DNA of 64,000 nucleotides from Symbiodinium natans (Eukaryota; Sar; Dinophyceae; Suessiales; Symbiodiniaceae): contig CAJNDS010002514.1 of the NCBI GenBank assembly GCA_905221605.1, positions 271,914 through 335,913 of the forward strand, read 5' to 3'. Shown here piece after piece: positions 46,601 to 53,625 of the stretch (position 1 is its first letter; each line of letters opens with the position of its first letter). Under the pieces are notes generated by a model, which did no database searches, was not told the DNA's origin, and worked only from the letters and a program-made list of their open reading frames with translations. The position numbers were made by a program, and so were the translations under genes.

Positions 46601-47140
46601 GACCAGGTGCGCGTCGGACCAAGGCCGGGGCACGCGGTTAGGCTGTGGGGTCCAGTGGGTATTTAGCACATGGCAGACCCTTGTCGCGATGATGTCTGAG
46701 CAGAGGCGCCAGATGGCACTGGGTGGGTGGCCTGGGGGGACGGCTTTTCTGAGCGGAGCGTGTTGCAAGTGCCTGGCGAGCACCGTCGGCTGCAGCGTGG
46801 GGCCTTCGCAGGGCTCTCCCTGACGTTCATGCAGCAACTGAGTGGTTGTCTCTAGCTGCGTGAGCGCTTCAGCAGCAGCTGTGAATTTGGCAGTGAAGTG
46901 ACGGTGAAAGCACGCCGCTTCCTCACTTCGTGTCATCATTTGTCCTGTGGAGTCACGCAGCTGGGGTCTGTGGCGCTTGGCTTTTGGCGCGAGAGCGCGT
47001 ACAACCTGATACAAGAGGCGCTGGTTATGGTTTTGCGCAGCCTGTTCCGCAGTGTTCATCTGTTGGAGCAGGTAGTCTTTTTTTGCGGTTCGGCAGTGCT
47101 CTTTGTGCTTTTTGTACAGTTTGTTGTACTGTGCCCATAG
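43589..47140 (-). CDS. Retroelement reverse transcriptase with Cys2His2 zinc fingers
   Basis: An open frame of about 1180 codons, the first Met being at 47059. The preceding residues (AQYNKLYKKHKEHCRTAKKD) fit the helical pre-RT linker, so the true protein began further upstream and is truncated. RT motifs are GHYRPIGLQDQLGKLTFKAL, LQVTLDLAGAFDAMPRHRLL, TQGVRQGCAVAPLLWLIF and LLSIFADDYHCSG (catalytic FADD), then DSFTYLGAIVSYD. After the RT come Cys2His2-type fingers: CPECGIYFATRASMLGHMTR with KH, CSHCKVKLCDFSSLRKH and CALCSQWIVCSSKVKQHYR with LSH, then CEHCSAVTKAPRQHPAKC. The last 250 residues are low-complexity and Gly/Ser/Gln-rich. It should copy element RNA at its target; fingers after the RT suggest site or RNA binding. 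Confidence 0.85.
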   Translation of the reverse strand, partial: LWAQYNKLYKKHKEHCRTAKKDYLLQQMNTAEQAAQNHNQRLLYQVVRALAPKAKRHRPQLRDSTGQMMTRSEEAACFHRHFTAKFTAAAEALTQLETTTQLLHERQGEPCEGPTLQPTVLARHLQHAPLRKAVPPGHPPSAIWRLCSDIIATRVCHVLNTHWTPQPNRVPRPWSDAHLVLIRKPAKTGKEEGHYRPIGLQDQLGKLTFKALVEPYQADIHSIAAQFPQYGYMPGRSHRDALRRVFDHCAHIRAKCRAHHCTLHDRFEGKAATALIGGLQVTLDLAGAFDAMPRHRLLEGMEHMNLPLSFIQIVMCWHHQAHYHINHDGTDRVVHATQGVRQGCAVAPLLWLIFSHLISAKLAAKIGYHATVNLLSIFADDYHCSGEFSSTHDLEVILSHMAVLLHTLADMGMTVSPAKSKAILKCAGPGAEQLRRRFTRKTAQGKVLRIYSAQECIDIPLVDSFTYLGAIVSYDHYEDRTLAHRLEVGSNNFGRLTRVLRGRHALTRQHKLRIWQACVYTATVYGLDACGLAPLGAKKLTAQILRQIRLIVRDPVYMTGTSHQQVLTKWNLLSPIEALRHQLHKETVDPETQPDIFKRGPDSAAWQRVMDTLQDFSPSQLVEMNNQRVHGHPCPECGIYFATRASMLGHMTRKHKDHPARPVNQPTRTFDKHSDALGGLPQCSHCKVKLCDFSSLRKHINEQRCKVLYPTRRPPCSDTPEVTPEVIPPHTIEASAVKVIGPKLAPTPEATHVEPDPSHPASCSGARPTDDSEIQLPYFQRTSVRALLTKYSENAAFHLQDRQWLRHYCALCSQWIVCSSKVKQHYRLSHPTDHAQYLQSASRLCSKFNTPGSPCEHCSAVTKAPRQHPAKCTVLWQVCLMHLKLRNDRTGDGGASASLRPADEGPAGSHGVGTDDEEGSRTGIGPCRARQGSQDRAGQRAPASAGPSKQTTLAQRWGQGTWSRNPQPDLLDQSTGQTSTATGDGAQDPTPGLQLGALHSTGQSGAAPPPLCSGTKMEEVSGGGNNDQYTLITMLHASLKDIGGVTQTPFQKKAEDNKWLQEGHWCYQKWSPALGSLVVDEGRPPLPHAKLVEALQLLLPIIMQPYMIHRFHATRPLADTMTGVTAFQLDISNRTKGHPTVWETLEALTGLSAMQVIGLQLRRDTLKQSPAAALVQQALAEYY

Positions 47141-47143
47141 TTA

Positions 47144-47486
47144 GCCATAGCCTTGCCTCAACTCATGTTTCACCCCGCTCAACGCTCATTCGTTTTTTCC
47201 CTAGGGGGGGGTATACGTTTTCAACATTTCAATAAATTTTTCCTCATTTTTGACATCCTACCCTCAACCATTCCTCACAAAAAATCTCAATAAAAAATCA
47301 ATAGTTTTATGATTAAAAATATTAAAAATTTCATCATAAAATTTTCCAAAATTTTCATAAAAATATTATTTTCAAAATTTTCATCTTAAAAATCTTCCGA
47401 AAAATATTTGTTGAAAAATTGCATTTTTAAAAAATATCTTTGTAAAATTTCAGCATAAATATTTATCAAAAATTATTGTAAAGATT
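47144..47486. other. Composition boundary and AT-rich non-coding segment
   Basis: Up to about 47190 the sequence resembles the GC-balanced left part. A CCCTAGGGGGGGG block at about 47199-47211 follows, and then the sequence becomes very AT-rich with AAAATTTT-type words repeated at irregular spacing. This must contain the left boundary of the viral element, probably between 47144 and 47215. The right end is outside the window, so terminal inverted repeats cannot be checked. Confidence 0.6.
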
Positions 47487-47723
47487 TTAAGAATTTTTAT
47501 TTTCATATAAATCTATCAATTCCCTTTGTAGCTCAATTTGTCTATCTAAATATTTCATTTCCTTATCTAAATGTTCCTGTTCTTCTTTTTCTATAACACA
47601 TTTTTGTTTTATTTCTTCGATTTTGCTTATCCTACTTTCTTTGATGATTTCTAGCTTTTCTAATTCGTGCTTTGCTTGTTTGTAAAGAATTTCAAACAAT
47701 TCATCTTGAACCGATTTTTTCAT
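47487..47723 (-). CDS. Small coiled-coil protein, unknown
   Basis: A 78-residue protein almost wholly composed of charged heptads (about residues 10-70, e.g. ISKIEEIKQKC, EMKYLDRQIELQRELIDL). It is predicted to be a single coiled coil; no family recognised. The start codon at 47723 is preceded on the minus strand by TATATATAA and AAAATATATAG elements, the arrangement seen before other genes of the viral element, which supports it as a real gene. First gene at the left end. Confidence 0.55.
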   Translation of the reverse strand: MKKSVQDELFEILYKQAKHELEKLEIIKESRISKIEEIKQKCVIEKEEQEHLDKEMKYLDRQIELQRELIDLYENKNS

Positions 47724-47831
47724 TTATATATATAATACTATATATTTTAGTTTTTAAAACTTTTAAAACTTTTTGTTGTGAGACATGTTAGGCGCAGGGC
47801 ACCATGTGCAGTCTGTCATGAGTGGCTGTGA

Positions 47832-47900
47832 GTTGGTGGATGCATTTTTTTGTTCAGTTGTAGCATTTATGCTTCAAACTTTTCAGAGTGTTTCAATTCG
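47832..47900 (+). repeat. 5' flanking repeat, copy 1
   Basis: About 65 bp resembling 48615-48678, most strongly in the word CAAACTTTTCAGAGTGTTTC. It precedes the acidic-protein gene; the second copy precedes the ubiquitin-like gene. Shared upstream sequence of two unrelated coding regions points to a common promoter or 5' leader. Confidence 0.6.
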
Positions 47901-47913
47901 TAGATTGGTCGCC

Positions 47914-48345
47914 ATGACTGAAAACATCCGGATCAATGTTGAGTATCACAGCGTTCCAGATGGTGGAGCGACCATGGCTTATCAGTTCATTCCGTGGGCG
48001 GCCGCGTCAGTGATGTCGATCAACCAAATCTTGGCGCCCTTTACAGTTGATGAGATCGAGGAAATCGTCATCAATGGAACCCGTGTCCGGCACGATGTGG
48101 ATTTCGATGGCAGGCGAACCTTTGTCAGACAATTCGCGTTGATCCCGATAAACTATGATGTTCATATCTACCTTGACGTTTATGTGGCAGATGAGCGGAA
48201 CGTTGACGAAGACGACGATGACGACGATGATGAAGGGAACATCGGAGAAGTTTATCGCGGATATGATTCTACATCGTGCGGGACTTCAACGCCAGATGAT
48301 GACGACTACGACGACGACTACGACGATCAGTTCTTTACCATCTGA
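47914..48345 (+). CDS. Acidic protein of unknown function
   Basis: I choose the ATG at 47914 (143 residues) over the in-frame ATG at 47785, because the 43 codons before it coincide with a repeat that is non-coding upstream of the ubiquitin-like gene. Residues 1-95 look beta-rich (ENIRINVEYHSVP, then RRTFVRQFALIPINYDVHIY). The C-terminal third is acidic, with an eight-Asp run and DDDDYDDDYDD near the end. No family recognised. Base composition is less AT-rich than the capsid genes, like the other host-styled genes in this part of the element. Confidence 0.45.
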   Translation: MTENIRINVEYHSVPDGGATMAYQFIPWAAASVMSINQILAPFTVDEIEEIVINGTRVRHDVDFDGRRTFVRQFALIPINYDVHIYLDVYVADERNVDEDDDDDDDEGNIGEVYRGYDSTSCGTSTPDDDDYDDDYDDQFFTI

Positions 48346-48614
48346 TGAGCGCTTTTGTATAGGCACCTTCGCTAGTGCGTCAATTTTGGCTACGCTGTGT
48401 TTTGCTAATCTAAACGAATTTTCACTTGAAGCAGACGAGTGCATGAAATGCTTTTGTTCCTCGTCAGTTTTGATAAGCGACCAAAGTGTTGCGAATGATC
48501 CGCATTATAGCAGACATAGCAGTGTAGCTACACACCAGTCGAGCCACCTGTGAAAGCTAAAAATAATGCACTTTACAATGCGTATTCTGTGAGCATTGCA
48601 TGTTGGGAGCGTTT

Positions 48615-48678
48615 AGTTGAGGCATCTGTTTTTCAATGTAGCGTTTTTTGCTCCAAACTTTTTAGAGTGTTTCAACTC
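48615..48678 (+). repeat. 5' flanking repeat, copy 2
   Basis: Counterpart of 47832-47900, with CAAACTTTTTAGAGTGTTTC in the same relative place. It lies about 120 bp before the ubiquitin-like start codon, against about 15 bp in copy 1; the extra distance is T-rich. Confidence 0.6.
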
Positions 48679-48799
48679 TTTTCAATTCGCCAAAGACCCG
48701 TCGCTACTCGTATTGCATTATATCAAGTTTTTTTAGTAGTTATGATTTTATACGTGGAAACGTTTTTTTTATATGTTCTTTTTTTTTGGTATTGAGGCT

Positions 48800-49902
48800 A
48801 TGCAGATCTTCGTGAAGACCATGACGGGCGAGACCATCGCTATGGATGTGGAAGCATCAGACACCATCGACAACGTGAAGACCAAGATCGAGGAAAAATA
48901 TGGCATCCAACGCGACGTTCAGACGTGGAAGGTATCCTGTCTTAAAATTGTAAGTATTTTTCTTTGTTGAAAAATTTAAAATCTGAGGTTCAATCTGATA
49001 CTATGGATGCATCTGGTGATTTATTGGACGTCCTGCTTCGCAACGACAGCGAGGGCGAGACTGATATGGAGGAGGAGGGTAATGGCGGTGGAGAAGCTAC
49101 GTGGGTTTATGATAACCATAATAATAAAGTCCCCCTAATGGTTGGTGGTCCGCCTAAAAAACGTAAGTCGGTTGATGACGAGGGTTTTAAACTTACAGCG
49201 GGGTATTCTTCGAAGGTCCAGCGGGTTCGGTTTATTCATGAGGAGATAAGGAGTAAAAAATATCGTATAGAGAGTTCTTCGGTTGAATGTTCCGTGTTTG
49301 ATGAGGTTGTAAATAAGGTTAAAGACTTGGTTGATAAGTCCAAGGACAACCCGAAAGAATGCATCCGCGAGTTGTTTAAAAATGTATCCAATAAAGACTT
49401 AACGAAAGCTATTCCTACCCTAGCTGGACATAACAAGGGCGAACTCCGAATTAAACAACTCGTGGATCTTACAATGCCTTTCATTGATAGTAATTTAGGT
49501 GAAGTTCTTCTATTAAAAGACTGTTGCGATCGTTTGGTTCGTCGTTCTATGGAAGCAGTCATTGTTAATCTTTTTGGAGTAGATGATGGTTCTATTAGTT
49601 GGGAAAAGTTATATGAGACTATGACAAAAGAGCCTAAAACTAGAAAGAAGCGTGGGTATAATAGTTTTACTGGTCACGTGCCCCCTAACGACGACGATGA
49701 CGACGACGACGACGACGACGACGATGATGATGACGGAGAAGAAGAAGGCGAAGGACGTGAAGATGACACCGTCATGCCCGATGCGAATGGTATCGTGCCA
49801 TACGTGAATGGTGGTTCCTTATGCACACAAATGCCTTATCTGAATACCGTTTCCATAGCTACGCCTAAAAAAGGGCGAGGACGCCCTAAAAAATCAGGAT
49901 GA
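48800..49902 (+). CDS. Truncated-ubiquitin / AT-hook nuclear protein fusion, one intron
   Basis: Exon 1 (48800-48931) encodes 44 residues matching the first half of ubiquitin ([20 protein letters not shown], then [16 protein letters not shown]), diverging after residue 36 and lacking the last strands and Gly-Gly tail. An intron 48932-48987 (GTATCC...GAG|G) in phase 0 joins it to exon 2, which continues [11 protein letters not shown]. If unspliced, exon 2 alone gives 299 residues from ATG 49003. Exon 2 holds a PPKKRKS nuclear signal, a helical domain (residues about 70-205 of that product), a run of 15 Asp and a C-terminal [11 protein letters not shown]-hook for minor-groove binding. A GTAAGT at 48950, also in phase, is an alternative donor giving a 38-nt intron. 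A chromatin or viral-genome binding role is an inference. Confidence 0.5.
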
Positions 49903-49993
49903 GGCGGGGGTGTTTTAAAAATACTTTTTTGAATATAGTAAGAAATTAATATAGTAATTGTTTTGTTCTTTTTCTTTACCCTGAAAGGCGATC

Positions 49994-50311
49994 ATGATCC
50001 GCTGGGGCGCCGTGGTCGCTGGTTCGTTCTGGTATGGCGTCCGTTTCTTTTGAAGTCCATTTGAAGGTGGGATGGAAAATACAATTTTGTTTTGTTTTTT
50101 ACATTGTAATTTCCTTGGCGAGGACATGGCTAACGATGCAGACCATTGTGAGCAATGGACGGGGAGGACAGTGTCATCAAAGGCAACCTTTTCCTTTTCT
50201 TTTGGTTAGTAGTTGTAATATTTTTGCTTGTTTTTTTCGAAACACCGACGAAGGACATACAGCGATGGGCAGACGGCACAGATGGGGTCGAGCGTCAGCC
50301 CTGCGCGATAA
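49994..50311 (+). CDS. Possible small three-exon gene
   Basis: GC-richer islands in AT-rich surroundings can be joined as 49994-50031, 50123-50182 and 50254-50311, with introns GT-AG|G (91 nt) and GC-AG|G (71 nt). This gives a 51-residue frame from ATG to TAA with phases in agreement. The product has no recognisable domain. The support is only base composition and splice-site style, which match the other intron-bearing genes here. Confidence 0.3.
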
Positions 50312-50340
50312 AAATGTAGATTTGGGTGATTGGAATAATG

Positions 50341-50381
50341 AAAATATTTCAATAAAGAATAATAATTTATTGAAATATTTT
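50341..50381. terminator. Perfect 16-bp hairpin at 3' end
   Basis: AAAATATTTCAATAAA (50341-50356) pairs exactly with 50366-50381 across a 9-nt loop. It lies 9 bp beyond the stop codon of the minus-strand gene ending at 50390. Similar hairpins end other genes of the element; in mimiviruses such hairpins mark transcript 3' ends. Confidence 0.65.
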
Positions 50382-50389
50382 GAAGCTTT

Positions 50390-51745
50390 TTATTTTCTAA
50401 ATATTTCTTTTCTATACAAATCTTTGAGTTCTTTCAGATATTGTTTTTTCATTTCTTTATCTCCCGCAGACCTGATCCAATTGTTATACATACTTTTATA
50501 GCTTCTGTAAGTTTTAGTATTTATAGTATTTCTGTTGTTCGCTTCTTCGAATACTTCTCTCAATTTTTGAATACCTATTTTGCTTGGAATGATTAATGTA
50601 GGTGATGTCATATCCTGCTCTTCTGTTGTTCCTTCCTTCAAATTTGTTTTTCTGGTTAAACGGGTTCGTGGGCGTTCATTTTGTGGTGGTTGCGGTGGTT
50701 GTGGCGGTGGCGCGTTTCCGCTTGAACTTGACGAACCGCCTTCTTGAAAATTTGGCTGTGGTGGTGGCGGTGTTTTCGGTGATGGTCTGGGTCTTGCTTT
50801 TGTTCTCGGCTCTGTTGGTCGCTGTGGTATTGGACGTGGTATTGGTGGTAATTCTGCTAGCGTAGGTTGGCTTGATGATGCAATCGGTAAAGGTTGTTGT
50901 GTAGCACCGACGTTAGGTTGATGTGGTTGTAAAACTATTGAGGGTTGTAAATATTCCATGTTTGGAATTGGCATTGGGTCATAAGTTGTAAATTGACCCG
51001 CGCGAGGATCTCCTGAAAAGTCTAATAGCTGTCTGGGGGGCGGGTTTATTCTCCTCATTAATGTCTCGCCTAATGCTTGCGCGGCTTCCTGTGTAAGTCC
51101 AGCAAACGCGGCAGAAGTAAAATCCATACCGGAAATCATATTGCCCGCAACATTGCCCCCTACTCGTAATGCCCCGCTTCCTAAACTTAATGCCCCGCTT
51201 CCTAAACTTAATGCCCCGCTTCCTAAACTCCGAAGAATGCCCGAACCGCCTTCTTCCTCTCTTTCTAACTGTTGTTGGTGCGCTTGATTGATTGCTTGTT
51301 GGTTGCCTTGATGTGCGGTTGCTACGTTTCCTAATGTTTCATCGATTTGAAACAATTGTTGCTCGGGGGGTGTGCCGAATTCTTCAATAAAAGACATATT
51401 GTCGGTGTCCGTTGCAATACGAAACATTTCTGGCGATCTGGGTTGTTCTGGTTCTGGGCGATCATGTCTTGTAAATAATGCTCTATGTGTTAAATTATTA
51501 TCGCTAGCGTATTCGCGTAGCATATGATCCCTAACAATTCTTTCGGCGATTTGTTTTTCTTGAACTCTTAATTTATCCAAATGATCTTTTCCATCAAAAC
51601 GAGTTCCTTTGTTGCTTTGTTTATAAAATACAGCATCTCTATTAGGAAAGGGTTTTAACGCTTCTTCATCGTCATTAACCAGCTCCAAAATATCTTCATA
51701 TCTAGATCTTCTGTGAAATTGTATACCAGCGTTTTTAACTACCAT
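50390..51745 (-). CDS. Virion-type protein with Gly/Ala/Leu repeats and Pro-rich region
   Basis: 451 residues. An N-terminal charged region (1-165) has a Gln-rich helix near its end. Residues about 170-210 are hydrophobic and glycine-rich with three copies of LGSGALS, suited to membrane interaction or packing. Residues 235-365 are Pro/Gln/Ser-rich. The last 80 residues are helical and basic (TKTYRSYKSMYNNWIRSAG). I know no family. Large proteins with an amphipathic repeat and Pro-rich linker next to capsid genes are often internal or minor virion proteins, so I infer that. The start follows a TCTA element by 19 nt. Confidence 0.6.
   Translation of the reverse strand: MVVKNAGIQFHRRSRYEDILELVNDDEEALKPFPNRDAVFYKQSNKGTRFDGKDHLDKLRVQEKQIAERIVRDHMLREYASDNNLTHRALFTRHDRPEPEQPRSPEMFRIATDTDNMSFIEEFGTPPEQQLFQIDETLGNVATAHQGNQQAINQAHQQQLEREEEGGSGILRSLGSGALSLGSGALSLGSGALRVGGNVAGNMISGMDFTSAAFAGLTQEAAQALGETLMRRINPPPRQLLDFSGDPRAGQFTTYDPMPIPNMEYLQPSIVLQPHQPNVGATQQPLPIASSSQPTLAELPPIPRPIPQRPTEPRTKARPRPSPKTPPPPQPNFQEGGSSSSSGNAPPPQPPQPPQNERPRTRLTRKTNLKEGTTEEQDMTSPTLIIPSKIGIQKLREVFEEANNRNTINTKTYRSYKSMYNNWIRSAGDKEMKKQYLKELKDLYRKEIFRK
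51168..51230. repeat. 21-bp in-gene tandem repeat, three units
   Basis: AATGCCCCGCTTCCTAAACTT occurs at 51168, 51189 and, with its last base or two changed, 51210, encoding SLGSGAL on the minus strand. The near identity of the DNA units means recent expansion, so repeat number probably varies between copies of the element. Confidence 0.9.
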
Positions 51746-51763
51746 TCTTTTTTATATATTGTT

Positions 51764-52105
51764 TTAGAAAATAGTCTCGCTTAACTCGCTTAATGTGTCA
51801 TATCTTTTTCTGAGATGTTCCAGAGAAGTCTCGGGTATTCTTGGATTATGCATTTCCCCTTTCAATCTTGACATCTCACTTTCATAATTTGCTTTCATCT
51901 GACCCTCTAACAATCTACGCTTAAACGCTATGTTTTTTTCTTTTGCCTCTCTCGCTTCCAGTTGCTTTTTCAAATTCAGTAGATAATCAATATTTTGCTG
52001 TCGGTATACGAGATCTTCCGGCGAATTCACGACAGGATTATCTAATGATTTTTTCTTATGCATTTTTTTATTTTTCTGAAATTTGAACCTATTATATAGA
52101 ACCAT
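51764..52105 (-). CDS. Small coiled-coil protein, unknown
   Basis: 113 residues; basic N-terminus, then nearly continuous helix with heptads (QNIDYLLNLKKQLEAREAKE, SRLKGEMHN, EHLRKRYDTLSELSETI). The start at 52105 lies 17 nt after a TCTA element; a second in-frame Met 14 codons later is possible. It sits between two virion-type genes in the same orientation with only 12-18 bp spacing. Confidence 0.6.
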   Translation of the reverse strand: MVLYNRFKFQKNKKMHKKKSLDNPVVNSPEDLVYRQQNIDYLLNLKKQLEAREAKEKNIAFKRRLLEGQMKANYESEMSRLKGEMHNPRIPETSLEHLRKRYDTLSELSETIF

Positions 52106-52117
52106 TCGTATATATTA

Positions 52118-52669
52118 TTATTTAGATTTTTTACTTCTTGATTGAAACATGGCTTTGCACATATTATCAGATTTTTCCTGTCTTCTTCTCAAAATTTCGG
52201 CGTTCATTGATTTCATTTGTAGTTGCAATAATTGTTGTTGCGTTAAATTTGCATCAGGATTTGAAAATTGTTGCGGTTGCACTGGCGGAATTGCTTTTGT
52301 AACAGGCGGTTGTTGTTCTTGATATTGTGGCGGTGCCACTGAATTATTTTCATTATGTTCCGGTGCGAGAGGTTCAACGTTTATTTTTGCTTTGGTTCTA
52401 GGTGCTTGTGTTTTTACTGGTTTATCAATAATATTACTTGGTTTCTTTTCGCATTTTTCAGGATGAGTATATCTCAACGTTTTTATAGTCATCGTTTTTT
52501 TACAGTCCCTACATTCAGCAGGTTCTTTTACAACGTCACGAATTTTAACTCTTTTAGCTTCTTCCTTTTCCGGTTCAGGCATTGGTGTTTCGGTTTCAGG
52601 TTGCGCTTCGGTTGCTTCGTTTTCAGGTTCATCATTGACTGCTACAATTTCCGAGCTTTGATCGGTCAT
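52118..52669 (-). CDS. Zinc-finger protein with Gln/Pro-rich region
   Basis: 183 residues: an acidic Glu/Pro-rich N-terminus (1-45), then CRDCKKTMTIKTLRYTHPEKC (two quoted parts of one motif: CRDC at about 53-56 and HPEKC at about 69-73) likely to bind zinc as C2HC, a Pro/Gln-rich middle, and a helical C-terminus rich in Gln, Lys and Arg. The KTLRYTHPxxC wording recurs, to my recollection, in uncharacterised proteins of other Polinton-like and giant viruses, but I cannot confirm it here. Upstream it has TATATAG and TATATATAT elements but no TCTA. Confidence 0.55.
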   Translation of the reverse strand: MTDQSSEIVAVNDEPENEATEAQPETETPMPEPEKEEAKRVKIRDVVKEPAECRDCKKTMTIKTLRYTHPEKCEKKPSNIIDKPVKTQAPRTKAKINVEPLAPEHNENNSVAPPQYQEQQPPVTKAIPPVQPQQFSNPDANLTQQQLLQLQMKSMNAEILRRRQEKSDNMCKAMFQSRSKKSK

Positions 52670-52702
52670 ATATATAATGTTCTATATATTTTCTATTACG
52701 TT

Positions 52703-53572
52703 TCATGTAGCATCGCTATTATGAAAGAGGAGGCTAAAACTCAAATCGACGCCGTTGAAGTCGATAAGGTTGCCAGTTTCATCAGTTATTCTAAACGTTA
52801 GTCGTCTTATTGAACGACGCGAGACATTAACATAATCGTAATCTGTAACGCCATAGGGATCATTTATAATACCTGCGAAGGAAGCATTGACAGGAACTTT
52901 TTTTACGATCGCGTTTGAAAAAGACGAAGGACTATGAAAATTATTATTTGACAGTTCCGGACACGATATGTATAGGTCTTGGTGATGGAGAAGCTTAATA
53001 AAGCCGGTTGTCCATGGAGCGGATGAAGTGAAACTATCGCCTACCGTAACGTTAAAACTTAACACTTCATTTATAGAGTTCAAATTATTCAGATCTACAC
53101 TGTTGGAAAACGAACCTACGAAAGATGGAACGTCGGCATCAGTTAAGGGAACAAAAAGCACCTCTGTATAATTTGAGGATACCGTCATCTTATTTGATAT
53201 CGTGTTGTATGTGACGGTATAGGAATTTGACCGACCGCCACTATCAAAGAAAAAATTCAGTTGTGTCTGAATTGCATTTGCTAATTCCGGCGGTGAGTAA
53301 TTTCCAACCGGTATTTCAATACGCCTATACGTTATGCCTTGCGGTGTAGCTGGTGCGATGATCTGATGTCTAAAATATAGATTTTGATTATTTGTGTTTA
53401 TTGAATACCACGTATTCGGAATGGCTAACTCGTGAACTTGCATAATAGTGCCATCGGGTATTTCAAAGGTTTCCCTTAATTCAATTTCAAAGTCGCTTAT
53501 TCCACGACTGTTTGAAGTGCGGTATTTTGAATTTACATAAACTTTTTTATACGTCAATGGTCTGATACTCAT
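52703..53572 (-). CDS. Penton (minor capsid, single jelly-roll) protein candidate
   Basis: 289 residues starting MSIRPLTYKKVYVNS at 53572. Thirty-nine further codons are open upstream but begin in the divergent promoter and are hydrophobic junk. The N-terminal pattern (VYVNSKYRTSNSRGISDFEI, then VHELAIPNTWYSIN and NQNLYF) matches the opening of penton-type proteins of Polinton-like viruses and virophages: a conserved S/R turn, an amphipathic strand, then a P-N-T-x-Y-x-I motif. The rest is beta-rich (GNYSPPELANAIQTQLNFFF, RLTFRITDETGN). It is divergent from the lipase gene and two genes from the major capsid gene, as expected for a capsid module. It would fill five-fold vertices. Called on pattern, not alignment. 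Confidence 0.65.
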   Translation of the reverse strand: MSIRPLTYKKVYVNSKYRTSNSRGISDFEIELRETFEIPDGTIMQVHELAIPNTWYSINTNNQNLYFRHQIIAPATPQGITYRRIEIPVGNYSPPELANAIQTQLNFFFDSGGRSNSYTVTYNTISNKMTVSSNYTEVLFVPLTDADVPSFVGSFSNSVDLNNLNSINEVLSFNVTVGDSFTSSAPWTTGFIKLLHHQDLYISCPELSNNNFHSPSSFSNAIVKKVPVNASFAGIINDPYGVTDYDYVNVSRRSIRRLTFRITDETGNLIDFNGVDLSFSLLFHNSDAT

Positions 53573-53625
53573 AATATTGTTATATAATATAATTGATATA
53601 AATAATTTATAATCTTTTTTATATA

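Larger units (their letters stand above)
41570..47143 (-). mobile_element. 5'-truncated retroelement with RT, zinc fingers, USP-like and 2OG dioxygenase-like domains
   Basis: Minus-strand order is RT and Cys2His2 fingers (47140-43589), a USP/C19-like domain in the overlapping frame (to 42762), then a separate dioxygenase-like ORF (42448-41570). The RT frame is open to 47140 and then meets a stop at 47143-47141, close to where composition changes to the AT-rich element. The endonuclease that should precede the RT is absent. Either the AT-rich element inserted into this retroelement or the retroelement was truncated on insertion. Confidence 0.75.

Noticed and set aside
47190-47215. Terminal inverted repeat of the viral element at its left end
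   Set aside because: The opposite end is outside the window, so no inverted partner can be seen. The G-run alone is not evidence.
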